This document shows, piece after piece, positions 42,205-50,748 of a stretch of 64,000 nt of DNA. Source of the DNA: Rhodoferax saidenbachensis (lineage in GTDB: Bacteria > Pseudomonadota > Gammaproteobacteria > Burkholderiales > Burkholderiaceae_C); the NCBI RefSeq assembly GCF_001955715.1, contig NZ_CP019239.1, forward strand, positions 2,046,001-2,110,000. The letters run 5' to 3'. Every line of letters begins with the position of its first letter. Position 1 is the first letter of the stretch. The notes under the pieces are model-generated. The model made no database searches and was not told the origin of the DNA. It saw nothing but the letters and a program-made list of their open reading frames with translations. A program made the translations under genes and the position numbers.

Positions 42205-43185
42205 ATGACATCCAAAACCAATTTGCAATGGGCTGTTTTGACCGCGGCCTTGGTAGCCAGCTTCCAGGTAGCTGCAGAACCCGCCATCGTGTACGACATG
42301 GGCGGAAAATTTGACAAGTCCTTCAACGAAGCGGCTTACAACGGCATGGAACGCTGGAAAAAAGAAACCGGCAAGCAGTACCTTGAGTTTGAAGTGTCCA
42401 ACGAATCTCAGCGCGAACAAGCCATTCGCCGCATGGCCGAAAAAGGCGCCAGCCCCATCATCGCCATGAGCTTCAGCCAGGCCTCCGCCATCGAAAAAAT
42501 CGCCAAAGAATTCCCCAAGCTGCAATTCGCCATCATCGATGACGTGGTCAAGCTGCCCAACGTGCAGTCCGTGGTGTTCAAGGAGCAGGAAGGCAGCTTC
42601 CTGGTGGGCGCGCTGGCTGCCATGGCCAGCAAGACCGGCAAAGTGGGCTTTGTGGGTGGCATGGATATTCCCCTGATCCGCAAATTCCAATGCGGCTACG
42701 AACAAGGCGCCAAGTACGCCAACCCCAAGGCGGAAGTGTTTGGCAACATGACCGGCACCACCGGCGCCGCATGGAACGACCCCGCCCGTGGTGGTGAGCT
42801 GGCCAAGTCGCAATTCTCCAAGGGCGCTGACGTGGTGTTTGCCGCAGCTGGCGGTACCGGCATGGGCGTGTACCAGGCCGCCAAGGACAACGGCAAGCTG
42901 GCCATTGGTGTGGACAGCAACCAGAACCACCTGCAACCCGGCACCATGCTGACTTCCATGCTCAAGCGCGTGGACGTGGCGGTGTATGAAGTGTCCAAGA
43001 AATTCACACCCGGCATGTCTTCGCTGGGCCTGAAGGAAGATGGCGTGGGTTACGCCGTGGACAAGAACAACGAAAAACTGATCACCGCCGACATGAAGAA
43101 GAAGGTTGAAGCCGCCAAGGCCGACATCATCAGCGGCAAGATCAAGGTGGCAGACTACATGGCGGCCAACGCCTGCAAGTACTGA
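42205..43185 (+). CDS. BMP-family nucleoside-type ABC transporter binding protein
   Basis: A 326-aa secreted protein: signal peptide to about residue 24 (VASFQVAA), then a basic membrane protein (BMP/PnrA) fold with IVYDMGGKFDKSFNEAAYNGMERWKKETG, EQEGSFLVGALAAMASKTGKVGFVGGMDIPLIRKFQCGYEQGA and AAGGTGMGVYQAAKDNGKLAIGVDSNQN. BMP proteins bind purine or other nucleosides; the neighbours (psuK, psuG, nucleoside hydrolase) support that. The ATG at 42205 is chosen; a TTG four codons earlier is possible. A 155-bp gap after psuG without a clear gene may hold its own promoter. Confidence 0.9.
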   Translation: MTSKTNLQWAVLTAALVASFQVAAEPAIVYDMGGKFDKSFNEAAYNGMERWKKETGKQYLEFEVSNESQREQAIRRMAEKGASPIIAMSFSQASAIEKIAKEFPKLQFAIIDDVVKLPNVQSVVFKEQEGSFLVGALAAMASKTGKVGFVGGMDIPLIRKFQCGYEQGAKYANPKAEVFGNMTGTTGAAWNDPARGGELAKSQFSKGADVVFAAAGGTGMGVYQAAKDNGKLAIGVDSNQNHLQPGTMLTSMLKRVDVAVYEVSKKFTPGMSSLGLKEDGVGYAVDKNNEKLITADMKKKVEAAKADIISGKIKVADYMAANACKY

Positions 43186-43193
43186 TAGCTGGC

Positions 43194-43260
43194 TGGTGCA
43201 CCTGTGCACCAGAACAGGCTCCAAGCCCGCGGCACGTTATGGTGTCGTGGGCTTTTGTTT
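43194..43260 (+). terminator. Palindrome plus terminator-like hairpin between binding protein and ATPase genes
   Basis: TGGTGCAC-CT-GTGCACCA at 43194-43211 is a near-perfect palindrome. Then a 13-bp stem with two G-U pairs (43223-43235 with 43242-43254, loop GTTATG) is followed by TTGTTT. It likely acts as an attenuator so that the binding protein is made in excess over the membrane parts. Confidence 0.65.
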
Positions 43261-43296
43261 GGTGGGCCTGGCTTGGAAAAGTGATAGGAGTGCGAT

Positions 43297-44850
43297 GTGA
43301 GGTCTGACAGCCATCCGACATCCACCACGGCACAGTTCGCCGTGGAGATGACGGGTATATGCAAACAGTTTGGCGCCGTGGCGGCCAACGCCGATGTGGA
43401 CCTGCGCGTGGCGCAGGGCACGGTGCACGGCATCGTGGGCGAGAACGGCGCGGGCAAGAGCACGCTGATGTCGGTGTTGTATGGCTTTTACCAGGCGGAC
43501 AGCGGCTCCATCGCGGTGTTTGGGCGCCCGGCCAGTATCCACAATGCGGACGACGCCATTGCCTTGGGCATTGGCATGGTGCACCAGCACTTTATGTTGG
43601 TGGACACGCTGACCGCGCTGGAAAACGTGATGCTGGGCGCGGAGCCGCATTGGCTGCTGCAGCGCGCGGATGCACAGGTGCGTGTGAAGCTGGACGCACT
43701 CATGCAGTCCACGGGGCTGGCGGTCCAACTGGATGCGCTGGTTGCCGATTTGACGGTGGGTGACCGCCAACGCCTGGAAATTCTCAAGGCGCTGTACCGG
43801 GGCGCCAAGGTGTTGATCCTCGACGAACCGACCGCAGTGCTCACGCCGCAAGAGACCGAACAATTGTTTGGCGTGCTGCGCCTGCTGCGTTCGCAGGGCA
43901 CCACGATTTTGCTGATCACCCACAAACTCAAGGAAGTCATGGGCCTGTGTGACCAGGTGACTGTGATGCGCGCGGGCAGGGTGGTGCAGGAGATACCGAT
44001 TGCGCAAGCCTCCATCGAGGGCTTGGCGCAGGCCATGGTGGGGCGCAAGGTGCAGATGGGGCGTGTGGACGCAGACGCCAAACCTGCGGGTGAGGTGCTG
44101 CTGCAGGCCACAGGTGTCGTGGTCCGTGATGCCATGAACGTGGTACGCCTGCATGGCTTGGATCTGACCTTGCGTGCGGGCGAAATCGTCGGCGTGGCGG
44201 GAGTGTCCGGCAACGGCCAGAGCGAATTGCTCGATGTGCTGTCCGGGCTGTTGCACCCGTCTGCAGGGCAATTGCAATTGGGCGCTGCGACCTTTGAGGT
44301 CGCGCGTTGGCTGGACCCGGTGACCGCCCGTGCACAGGGCCTGGCCCATGTGCCGGAAGACCGCCATGCGCGTGCGCTGGTGATGGATTTTGTGGCCTGG
44401 GAATCCGCCGCGCTGGGCTACGACCAACTGCCGGAATACGCGCATTGGGGATGGATGGACCACGGCAGCATGCGTGAGGCCACGGGCCGCATGATGGAGC
44501 GCTTCGATGTGCGCCCGCGTGACCCGGAATTGCGTTGCAGCAAGTTCTCCGGCGGCAACCAGCAAAAGCTGGTGCTGGCGCGCGAGCTGGGCCAGTCGCC
44601 CAAGGTGCTGCTGGTGGGCCAGCCCACACGTGGCGTGGACATAGGTGCCATCGAGTTTATTTACGCACAGCTGCGGGCCCTGCGTGATGCGGGTTGTGCG
44701 GTATTGGTGGTGTCCAGCGAACTGGATGAAATTTTGGCCTTGTCGGATCGGGTGATCGTCATGAATCAGGGGCGTGTGACCGGGGAACTGGCCATTGGCG
44801 ATTGCACTGAAGAGGGCCTGGGCCTGCTGATGACCGGAGGCACGCAATGA
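43297..44850 (+). CDS. Nucleoside/sugar-type ABC transporter ATPase with two NBDs
   Basis: A 517-aa tandem ATPase as found in BMP/ribose importers. First domain: Walker A GENGAGKST (about 49-57), signature LTVGDRQRLE, Walker B VLILDEPTAVLTPQE, switch LLITHKL; fully canonical apart from the family-typical signature. Second domain: Walker A is the degenerate GVSGNGQSE, signature FSGGNQQKL is good, Walker B VLLVGQPTRGVD has Gln in place of Glu; this asymmetry is normal for the family. GTG start with ATAGGAG upstream. The stop overlaps the next gene (ATGA). Confidence 0.92.
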   Translation: MRSDSHPTSTTAQFAVEMTGICKQFGAVAANADVDLRVAQGTVHGIVGENGAGKSTLMSVLYGFYQADSGSIAVFGRPASIHNADDAIALGIGMVHQHFMLVDTLTALENVMLGAEPHWLLQRADAQVRVKLDALMQSTGLAVQLDALVADLTVGDRQRLEILKALYRGAKVLILDEPTAVLTPQETEQLFGVLRLLRSQGTTILLITHKLKEVMGLCDQVTVMRAGRVVQEIPIAQASIEGLAQAMVGRKVQMGRVDADAKPAGEVLLQATGVVVRDAMNVVRLHGLDLTLRAGEIVGVAGVSGNGQSELLDVLSGLLHPSAGQLQLGAATFEVARWLDPVTARAQGLAHVPEDRHARALVMDFVAWESAALGYDQLPEYAHWGWMDHGSMREATGRMMERFDVRPRDPELRCSKFSGGNQQKLVLARELGQSPKVLLVGQPTRGVDIGAIEFIYAQLRALRDAGCAVLVVSSELDEILALSDRVIVMNQGRVTGELAIGDCTEEGLGLLMTGGTQ

Positions 44851-45977
44851 GCGCACCCGCACCCATGCCCCGCTGGGCCGATCTGATTTTGCTGCCGGCG
44901 GTTTGTCTGGCTGTGGCCCTGCTGGCCGCGTCTGCGGTCATTGCGCTCGTGGGGCAAAACCCGATGGAAGTGATCAAGGTACTGCTGCACGGGGCGCTGG
45001 GCTCGGCGCGCGGCATCAGCTACACGCTCTACTACACCACCACGTTTATCTTCACCGGTCTTGCGGTGGCGGTGGCCTTCCACGCCGGGCTGTTCAATAT
45101 CGGTGGAGAGGGACAGGCTGTTCTGGGGGGCCTGGGTACCGGTCTGGTGGCACTGTGGTGGTCCTCATTTTTGCCGGCCTGGGTGATGTTGCCGTTGATG
45201 CTGGTGTCCGGCGCATTGTTTGGTATGGCCTGGGCGGCAGTGCCCGCGTACCTGCAGGCCTACCGTGGCAGCCACGTGGTGATCACCACCATCATGTTCA
45301 ATTTCATTGCCAGCAGCTTGCTGGTGTATTTGCTGGTCAACCACCTGCGCCCCGTGGGCACCATGTCGGTAGAAAGTGCCACATTTGCAGATTCTGCCAA
45401 GTTGCCCGGCATGCAGGCATTGCTGGCGGGTCTGGGCGTGGAGTGGCCTTCAACGCCACTCAACGTGAGCCTGTTTCTGGCGCTGCTCGCGGCGCTGGGC
45501 GTGTATTTGTTCCTGTGGCGCACCCGTGCGGGCTACCACCTGCGCGCTGTGGGTTCCAGCCCGAGTGCAGCCGAGTACGCGGGCATTGATTCACGGCGCC
45601 AGATCATGGTGGCCATGAGCATTTCGGGTGCGTTGGCCGGTTTGGTGGGCATGAATGAAATTGCCGGGGTCAACAACAAGCTATTGCTCGAATACGTGAG
45701 TGGCGCTGGTTTTACCGGTATTGCGGTCTCATTGATGGGGCGCAGTCACCCGGTGGGCATTATTTTCTCCAGCCTGCTGTTTGGCGCGCTGTTCCAGGGT
45801 GGGGCCGAGGTGGCGTTTGATGTGCCCGGCTTCAGCCGTGACATGGTGGTGATGGTGCAGGGTTTTATCGTCTTGTTCTCGGGGGCCATGGCCTATGTGA
45901 TCGCTCCCTGGGTGGCGCGTGCGGTCGCATTGGGCGCGCGGGCAACCGGCTCCCGCAAGGAGGCCCGCCATGGATGA
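44847..45977 (+). CDS. Nucleoside-type ABC transporter permease 1
   Basis: A 376-aa membrane protein of the BPD_transp_2 family, about ten spans. Family blocks are TGLAVAVAFHAGLFNIGGEGQAVLGGLGTG, VVITTIMFNFIASSLLVYL and the coupling region LRAVGSSPSAAEYAGIDSRRQIMVAMSISGALAGLVGMNEIAG, then GFTGIAVSLMGRSHPVGIIFSSLLFG. Pairs with the next gene product as in YufP/YufQ-type importers. ATG overlaps the ATPase stop; its own stop overlaps the next start by eight bases. Confidence 0.92.
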   Translation: MSAPAPMPRWADLILLPAVCLAVALLAASAVIALVGQNPMEVIKVLLHGALGSARGISYTLYYTTTFIFTGLAVAVAFHAGLFNIGGEGQAVLGGLGTGLVALWWSSFLPAWVMLPLMLVSGALFGMAWAAVPAYLQAYRGSHVVITTIMFNFIASSLLVYLLVNHLRPVGTMSVESATFADSAKLPGMQALLAGLGVEWPSTPLNVSLFLALLAALGVYLFLWRTRAGYHLRAVGSSPSAAEYAGIDSRRQIMVAMSISGALAGLVGMNEIAGVNNKLLLEYVSGAGFTGIAVSLMGRSHPVGIIFSSLLFGALFQGGAEVAFDVPGFSRDMVVMVQGFIVLFSGAMAYVIAPWVARAVALGARATGSRKEARHG

Positions 45978-46938
45978 AGCTTTCTTTGGCGCCATGCTGG
46001 CCTCCACGTTGCGGGTGTCCACGCCGCTGATCCTGTGCGCTTTGGCCGGCCTGTTTTCAGAACGCTCGGGCGTGGTGGACATCGGGCTGGAAGGCAAGAT
46101 GCTATTTGGCGCGTTTGCCGCCGGTGCAGCCGGTGCAGCCTACGGGTCGACCACGATTGCCATAGCCTGCGCGATGCTGGTGGCCACCAGCCTGTCGTGG
46201 ATGCACGGCCTAGCCTGTGTGAGTCACAAGGGTGACCAGGTGGTCTCGGGTGTGGCGATCAACATCATTGCTTCGGGTATGACCGTGGTGTTGGGCATTG
46301 CCTGGTTTGCGCAAGGCGGCCAAACGCCACCGGTTACCGGCGAGGTGCGTATCCAGGCATTGTTCCCGCAGGCCGTGGCGGCCCTGCATGGCATTCCGTG
46401 GATAGGTGCCGTGGTGGGTGAGGGGCTGCTGGGCCACAACGCCATGGTGTATTTCACATTGCTGCTGGTGCCCGCCACGTGGTGGCTGCTGTTTCGCACG
46501 CGCTTCGGGCTGCGCCTGCGCGCCGTGGGCGAGAACCCGCAGATGGTGGACGCTGCGGGGGTGTCGGTGGCCGGCTTGCGCTACACCGCGCTCACGCTCA
46601 ATGGCATGTTGTGTGGTTTGGCCGGCAGCTACCTGGTGCTGGCGCAGAGCGCCAATTTTTCGCACAATATGACGGCAGGACGCGGCTTCATGGCCTTGGC
46701 TGCCCTGATCTTTGGGCGTTGGCATCCGGTAGGTGCTTTCTGGGCCTGTCTGCTGTTTGGCTTCCTCGACGCCGCGGCCATTCGTTTGCAAGGTGTGCAA
46801 CTCCCCGGCCTGGGTGAAGTGCCGGTGCAGGCGATCCAGGCGCTGCCGTATGTGCTGACCGTGGTGCTGCTGGCAGGATTTATTGGCAAGGCCGTGGCGC
46901 CGCAGGCGCTGGGCAAGCCGTACTCGAAAGAACGCTGA
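45970..46938 (+). CDS. Nucleoside-type ABC transporter permease 2
   Basis: A 322-aa permease partner. STLRVSTPLILCALAGLFSERSGVVDIGLEGKMLFGAF is the family signature; GDQVVSGVAINIIASG and LRAVGENPQMVDAAGVSVAGLRYTALTLNGMLCGLAGSYLVLAQSANFSHNMTAGRGFMALAALIFG follow. The start at ATG 45970 (inside the previous gene's end) is chosen because upstream residues are non-homologous and basic. With the binding protein, ATPase and permease 1 it completes a nucleoside importer. Confidence 0.92.
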   Translation: MDEAFFGAMLASTLRVSTPLILCALAGLFSERSGVVDIGLEGKMLFGAFAAGAAGAAYGSTTIAIACAMLVATSLSWMHGLACVSHKGDQVVSGVAINIIASGMTVVLGIAWFAQGGQTPPVTGEVRIQALFPQAVAALHGIPWIGAVVGEGLLGHNAMVYFTLLLVPATWWLLFRTRFGLRLRAVGENPQMVDAAGVSVAGLRYTALTLNGMLCGLAGSYLVLAQSANFSHNMTAGRGFMALAALIFGRWHPVGAFWACLLFGFLDAAAIRLQGVQLPGLGEVPVQAIQALPYVLTVVLLAGFIGKAVAPQALGKPYSKER

Positions 46939-46939
46939 C

Positions 46940-47677
46940 GTGGCATCCAACACCTGGGTCAAAGTGGTGGGCTTCAGTGACCAGGAGAGACACTCGCTCA
47001 ACACACTTTTCCGGCTGTCCGAGCGGCACACGCCTTCGTATGTGCTGTGGAAACCGGATGCCCCATCGCCACCCCAAGTGGCGCTGATCGATGTGGACAG
47101 CTATGAGGCGGGCCTGGAAATGGCATCGCCCAACCTCAATCCCAACCTCAAACTGATCTGTGTAGGTGCCGAGCCGCCGCCACAGGCTTGGCGTAGCTTC
47201 CAGCGTCCGGTGGATTGGAACGCGCTGGTGCAGGAGCTGGACCGCCTGTTTGCGCCGCCGCCCGATCTGGACATTGATCTTGGCTTTGGCGACAGCCAGG
47301 ACAAAACCGTGCCGCCCGGGGTGAAGGTTTGCATGTTGGTGGGCATGACACGTGAACAGCGCCTGTACTTACGCGCACGCCTAGCACTGGCCGGTTTGAC
47401 CGAGGTGGATGACGCCGAGACTGCGGGCCAGGCCAGCGCACTGATGTCGCAGCGCCAGTACGAACTGGTGGTGGTGGGACTGGAACTCAGCGACGCAGAC
47501 CCTTGGTCCCTGGTGCAGGCACTCAAGGACCAGCAGGCGCCCACACGCTCGGTGATCGTGGCAACCGAATCACCCACCTGGGCCGCCATGGAGCGGGCCG
47601 AACAACTGGCCTGCACCGGCCTGCTTGAAATCCCGTTCAACCCCAAACAGGTTTTGAAGCTGCTGCAGCAGGTTTGA
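46940..47677 (+). CDS. Tandem receiver-like domain protein, function unknown
   Basis: A 245-aa soluble protein that starts with a GTG one base after the permease stop. Both halves look like response-regulator receiver folds. Half one, about 5-105: WVKVVGFSDQERHSLNTLF, PQVALIDVDSYEAG, LKLICVGAEPPP, WNALVQELDRLF. Half two, about 125-245: VKVCMLVGMTREQRLYLRARLALAGL, YELVVVGLELSDADPWSLVQALK, TRSVIVATESP, GLLEIPFNPKQVLKLLQQV. In half two the phospho-acceptor strand reads VVVGLEL, so the usual Asp is missing; in half one the Asp may be present (ALIDVD) but the acidic pair is not obvious. Probably phosphorylation-independent. Overlaps the convergent mnmC end by 41 bp. Confidence 0.6.
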   Translation: MASNTWVKVVGFSDQERHSLNTLFRLSERHTPSYVLWKPDAPSPPQVALIDVDSYEAGLEMASPNLNPNLKLICVGAEPPPQAWRSFQRPVDWNALVQELDRLFAPPPDLDIDLGFGDSQDKTVPPGVKVCMLVGMTREQRLYLRARLALAGLTEVDDAETAGQASALMSQRQYELVVVGLELSDADPWSLVQALKDQQAPTRSVIVATESPTWAAMERAEQLACTGLLEIPFNPKQVLKLLQQV

Positions 47678-49412
47678 TTGATGCACTTGCCCGCGTGCGG
47701 CGGTTGCGGTGCAAGTCCAGACTGCGTGCCAGACTGGCTTCGACCGGCAGTGGTTCACCGCCCAGCCGCGCCACCAATAGCTCCGCGCACAAGGCTGCAA
47801 AACTCAGGCCCCGTGATCCCATGCCAATGCTGATCCACAAAGGCGGATGTGGTGCCGAGGTTAGAGGGCCGACCAGCGGCAGACGGTCGTAAGTGACACA
47901 GCGTGTGCCGCTCCAGTGCGTGACCTGCTGTTGTTCAAATGCGGGCGCCAGCGCCTCGGCAACACGCGGCAGTAATTGCTGCAACTTGGCGTAATTGGCC
48001 TGGTGTTGTGCAGGAAAGTCTGCTGCCCGCAATGGGCTGGTTTCAAAGGTGGCACCGGCCATCCATTGCATGCCTGCGTCATTAGGTATGTGGGGGAGGA
48101 ATCCACCACGGCCATTGACGGGAAATGGCGCGAGGGTGGCTTGCTCAATGCTGCTGTTCACTGGCCCCAAGGTCATGGTGCCGTGGAGGGCCTGCAGGTC
48201 TTGCAATTTTCCCTGTATCTCTGTATCGACGGCAACGGGAAGTTGTTGCACCAGCTCGGTACAGGCCATGGCGTTGGCTAGCACCACCAGGTCTGCGCGG
48301 GCCAATTCGGAGCCCTCTGCGTCGAGCAGTCGCCATTGACCATCATGTTGCTGCAGTTGATGCACCCGTACATCGCCCTGAAATTGGACGCCCGGTTGGG
48401 CCAGCCAGGCGCGCACCAGTTGTGCGGGCTTGATCCACGCGGCAAACGGGTGCCACAGGTTGGCCATACCAGCGCTCCAGGCATCGTTATTCCGGCTTGG
48501 GGTATGTGCTGCACCGGATGTCACCCATGTGCCCCAGTGCGGCAACGATTCGAGCTTGGAAGCTGCGTCAGTGGTTTCCCGGCATTCCAGTACACCGGTC
48601 TGCGCCCAGTCTTGGCCTGCCTGTAGCAGCGTGCGTGCGTGTTGCAGCATCAGACGCAAACCACTACGCGACAGGCGTGCGCGCGGATTGTCGTCGGCAG
48701 ACACATGGGGTACGACCAGCCCGGCGGGCAGGCCGGAGGCCGCACTGGCCGGGTTTGCATGCGCGTCCAGCACCGTGACCTGCCAGCCACGCAATGCCAA
48801 CGCGTGCGCCACGCTGGCACCGGACAAGCCGGCTCCGATGACAACACAGCGCCCAAGCTTTGGGGCTTGTGGCGTATCCCCCTGGCGGCTGGTAGAGAGA
48901 TTCCAGTGCGGATCGAATGCACCGCTAAAGCCTGTCTCGGTGGTTTGAGGAAGGAGCCTGAAACCGGCTTGTGCAAAGGGCTCTGCCCATGTCTGTGGCA
49001 AGTCTGCGTGCAGCAGCGTGCCGCGTTTGCAACGCCGTGTGAGCAGCTTCACGGCCCATTTGTCCCACGCTGCAGACGCCTCGCCCACAAGCAGCGCGTC
49101 GGCCGCAAAACTTTGCTCGGCCAGCATGGCCTGCAGCTCGCCCACACACAGGGTCAGCGATACACGGCCCCCTTCAAAACTGATGCGTTGAAACCCCGGC
49201 AGCAGCCCGAAGCAGGCTTGTTGCAGCGCTTGCGCCAGGGGATGGTCAACGGGGAACGTGGGCACTACCGGGGCAATGCCCACGTAATGCAACATGCCGG
49301 GGCGCTGGGCGTCGTCGCGCCAGGCCTGCCAGGTGTCCAGAAAATGCCGGCTATCGCCCCATGCCGTGTCCAGCAGGGTCCAGGACGGTTTGCCGGCCCA
49401 GGGCTGGCGCAT
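47637..49412 (-). CDS. mnmC: MnmC-like tRNA modification protein: FAD oxidase domain with degenerate methyltransferase domain
   Basis: A 591-aa homologue of the bifunctional enzyme that finishes mnm5(s2)U34 in tRNA. The C-terminal FAD domain is complete: VVIGAGLSGASVAHALALRG (191-210), LPAGLVVPHVSADDNPRARLSRSGLR, and GTRCVTYDRLPLVGP, so it should remove the carboxymethyl group from cmnm5U. The N-terminal methyltransferase domain is shortened by about 60 residues. Its SAM loop, normally ETGFGLGLNFL, reads DTAWGDSRHFL, and the catalytic DGF-P motif is replaced by LLVGEASAAWDKW. A conserved SFEGGRVSLTLCVGELQAML remains. Methyl transfer is therefore unlikely. Start ATG at 49412. Confidence 0.85.
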   Translation of the reverse strand: MRQPWAGKPSWTLLDTAWGDSRHFLDTWQAWRDDAQRPGMLHYVGIAPVVPTFPVDHPLAQALQQACFGLLPGFQRISFEGGRVSLTLCVGELQAMLAEQSFAADALLVGEASAAWDKWAVKLLTRRCKRGTLLHADLPQTWAEPFAQAGFRLLPQTTETGFSGAFDPHWNLSTSRQGDTPQAPKLGRCVVIGAGLSGASVAHALALRGWQVTVLDAHANPASAASGLPAGLVVPHVSADDNPRARLSRSGLRLMLQHARTLLQAGQDWAQTGVLECRETTDAASKLESLPHWGTWVTSGAAHTPSRNNDAWSAGMANLWHPFAAWIKPAQLVRAWLAQPGVQFQGDVRVHQLQQHDGQWRLLDAEGSELARADLVVLANAMACTELVQQLPVAVDTEIQGKLQDLQALHGTMTLGPVNSSIEQATLAPFPVNGRGGFLPHIPNDAGMQWMAGATFETSPLRAADFPAQHQANYAKLQQLLPRVAEALAPAFEQQQVTHWSGTRCVTYDRLPLVGPLTSAPHPPLWISIGMGSRGLSFAALCAELLVARLGGEPLPVEASLARSLDLHRNRRTRASASIKPAAAASKPVWG

Positions 49413-49432
49413 TGAGCAGATGCCTAACGGTG

Positions 49433-49705
49433 TCAGGCGCTAGGAGGCACGTAGCCTTGGGCGGCGTCGGCGCCGTCACCAAAGAAATGGTTTTCCATCT
49501 GGCGCGCCAGGTACTGGCGGGCGCGGGCGTCGGCCAGGTTCAGGCGGTTTTCATTGACCAGCATGGTCTGGTGCTTGAGCCAGGCAGCCCAGGCTTCCTT
49601 GCTCACACCTTCCCAGATGCGTTTGCCCAGCTCGCCAGGGTAGGGGGGGAAGTCCAGGCCTTCGGCCTCTTTGCCCAGCTTGATACATTGAACGGTGCGT
49701 GCCAT
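49433..49705 (-). CDS. yggX: Fe(II)/Fe-S trafficking protein YggX
   Basis: A 90-aa protein starting [30 protein letters not shown], with the invariant cysteine C7 and the family block [29 protein letters not shown]. YggX protects Fe-S enzymes from oxidative damage and supports MutY-type repair. The ATG at 49705 (AAGG upstream) gives the usual N-terminus. It shares direction with mnmC, 20 bp downstream, and is divergent from dsbB. Confidence 0.95.
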   Translation of the reverse strand: MARTVQCIKLGKEAEGLDFPPYPGELGKRIWEGVSKEAWAAWLKHQTMLVNENRLNLADARARQYLARQMENHFFGDGADAAQGYVPPSA

Positions 49706-49780
49706 GGCTAACCTTTGCAGAATAAATGCGGTGTGCGTCAAAAAACAGAATGGCGAATCTTATTCGGTTTGGATTTGCCC

Positions 49781-49810
49781 TTGGCGGAGTGGGAACTTAG
49801 TCGGCACAAT
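49781..49810 (+). promoter_or_regulatory. Candidate sigma-70 promoter for dsbB
   Basis: TTGGCG (49781-49786) and CACAAT (49805-49810) are separated by 18 bp and end 39 bp before the dsbB start. Moderate match only. Confidence 0.35.
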
Positions 49811-49849
49811 GCACACCAAGCACGGGCACCGCGCCGACATGGCGTATCA

Positions 49850-50377
49850 ATGGAGAAGAAGATTTTGAACTTTGTGTTGAACTGGATCGACCAAGCGCCC
49901 CGGCGCACCATGGCATTGGTGTGCCTGACCTGTGTGGCCCTGCTGGCCTATGGCCTGTATTTGCAGCATGTGGTGGGCCTGGAGCCTTGCCCGATGTGTA
50001 TTGTGCAGCGATATGCTCTTGTTTTGATAGCTGTTTGCGCAGCGTTGACGGGGGCTACAGCCCGAAAAGGCTTGTATATCAGTGGCAGCGTCCTGATTGT
50101 CGTGCTGGCTGTGCTGGGAGCCTTTGTGGCCGCGCGTCAGAGCTGGCTGCAGTGGTACCCGCCCGAAGTGGCGTCCTGCGGGCGTGACCTGTACGGCATG
50201 ATTGAAAACTTCCCGCTGCAGCGCGTGGTGCCCATGCTGCTCAAGGGCAGCGGTGACTGCTCCGCGGTGGACTGGACCTTCCTGGGTGGCACGATTGCCA
50301 ACTGGTCTTTCCTGTGGTTTTGTGCCATGGGCGTGGCGGGCGTCGTTCTGGCCTGGCGCCGTAACCGGGCGGCTTGA
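49850..50377 (+). CDS. dsbB: Disulfide bond formation protein B
   Basis: A 175-aa four-span inner membrane protein that passes electrons from DsbA to quinone. Both redox pairs are visible: C47/C50 in LEPCPMCIVQR at the first periplasmic loop, and C110 (VASCGRD) with C137 (GSGDCSAVDW) in the second. The start at 49850 gives MEKKILNFVLNWI. DNA at 50014-50063, coding for residues 55-71 of the second membrane span, closely resembles repeat family B without changing the domain length. DsbA is not in the window. Confidence 0.93.
   Translation: MEKKILNFVLNWIDQAPRRTMALVCLTCVALLAYGLYLQHVVGLEPCPMCIVQRYALVLIAVCAALTGATARKGLYISGSVLIVVLAVLGAFVAARQSWLQWYPPEVASCGRDLYGMIENFPLQRVVPMLLKGSGDCSAVDWTFLGGTIANWSFLWFCAMGVAGVVLAWRRNRAA
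50014..50063. repeat. Repeat family B-like segment inside dsbB
   Basis: TGCTCTTGTTTTGATAGCTG, TTTGCGCAGCG and GGGGCTACAGCCC follow the family B order in reverse orientation. The protein aligns with other DsbB proteins without a gap, so this may be a replacement or a chance resemblance rather than an insertion. Confidence 0.5.
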
Positions 50378-50401
50378 CGCGCCGCACAGCGCTTTCCAGA
50401 T

Positions 50402-50632
50402 TCAGCCCAGCAGCGTCTGTTCTACTGCGGCCTTGGCGTCTTCAAGCCCCATAAAAAACCGCGTCGGCTGTGGTGCAGCTTTGGGCATGTGGCTGGGCGG
50501 GGCCCAGAGCCGGCCATCCAGCCAACTGGCGGTGAACCCACCAATGTCCTTGGGCTTCAGGGTGCAGACCGGTACATCGTCGAGCAAGGCGGTATGCACG
50601 GGAGGGGTCACATTCCAAGTGATGCTGGCCAT
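50402..50632 (-). CDS. Small hypothetical protein (76 aa)
   Basis: MASITWNVTPPVHTALLDDV begins a 76-aa soluble product, continuing with FTASWLDGRLWAPPSHMPKA and ending AKAAVEQTLLG. AGAAGG lies five to six bases before the ATG at 50632, a good ribosome binding site, and the gene is convergent with dsbB. I do not recognise the family. The size and ribosome binding site make it more likely real than a chance frame; a GTG two codons upstream is a possible alternative start. Confidence 0.55.
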   Translation of the reverse strand: MASITWNVTPPVHTALLDDVPVCTLKPKDIGGFTASWLDGRLWAPPSHMPKAAPQPTRFFMGLEDAKAAVEQTLLG

Positions 50633-50748
50633 ATGCACCTTCTTTGAGCTGTTGTGGGCGCATTCTATGGCGCGCCTGCAGAAGTCTCAACTGGCTTTCA
50701 CCCTATGCGGCGGCCCGCATTGCGCGGCTTGGCAGGCCGTCTGGCGTC

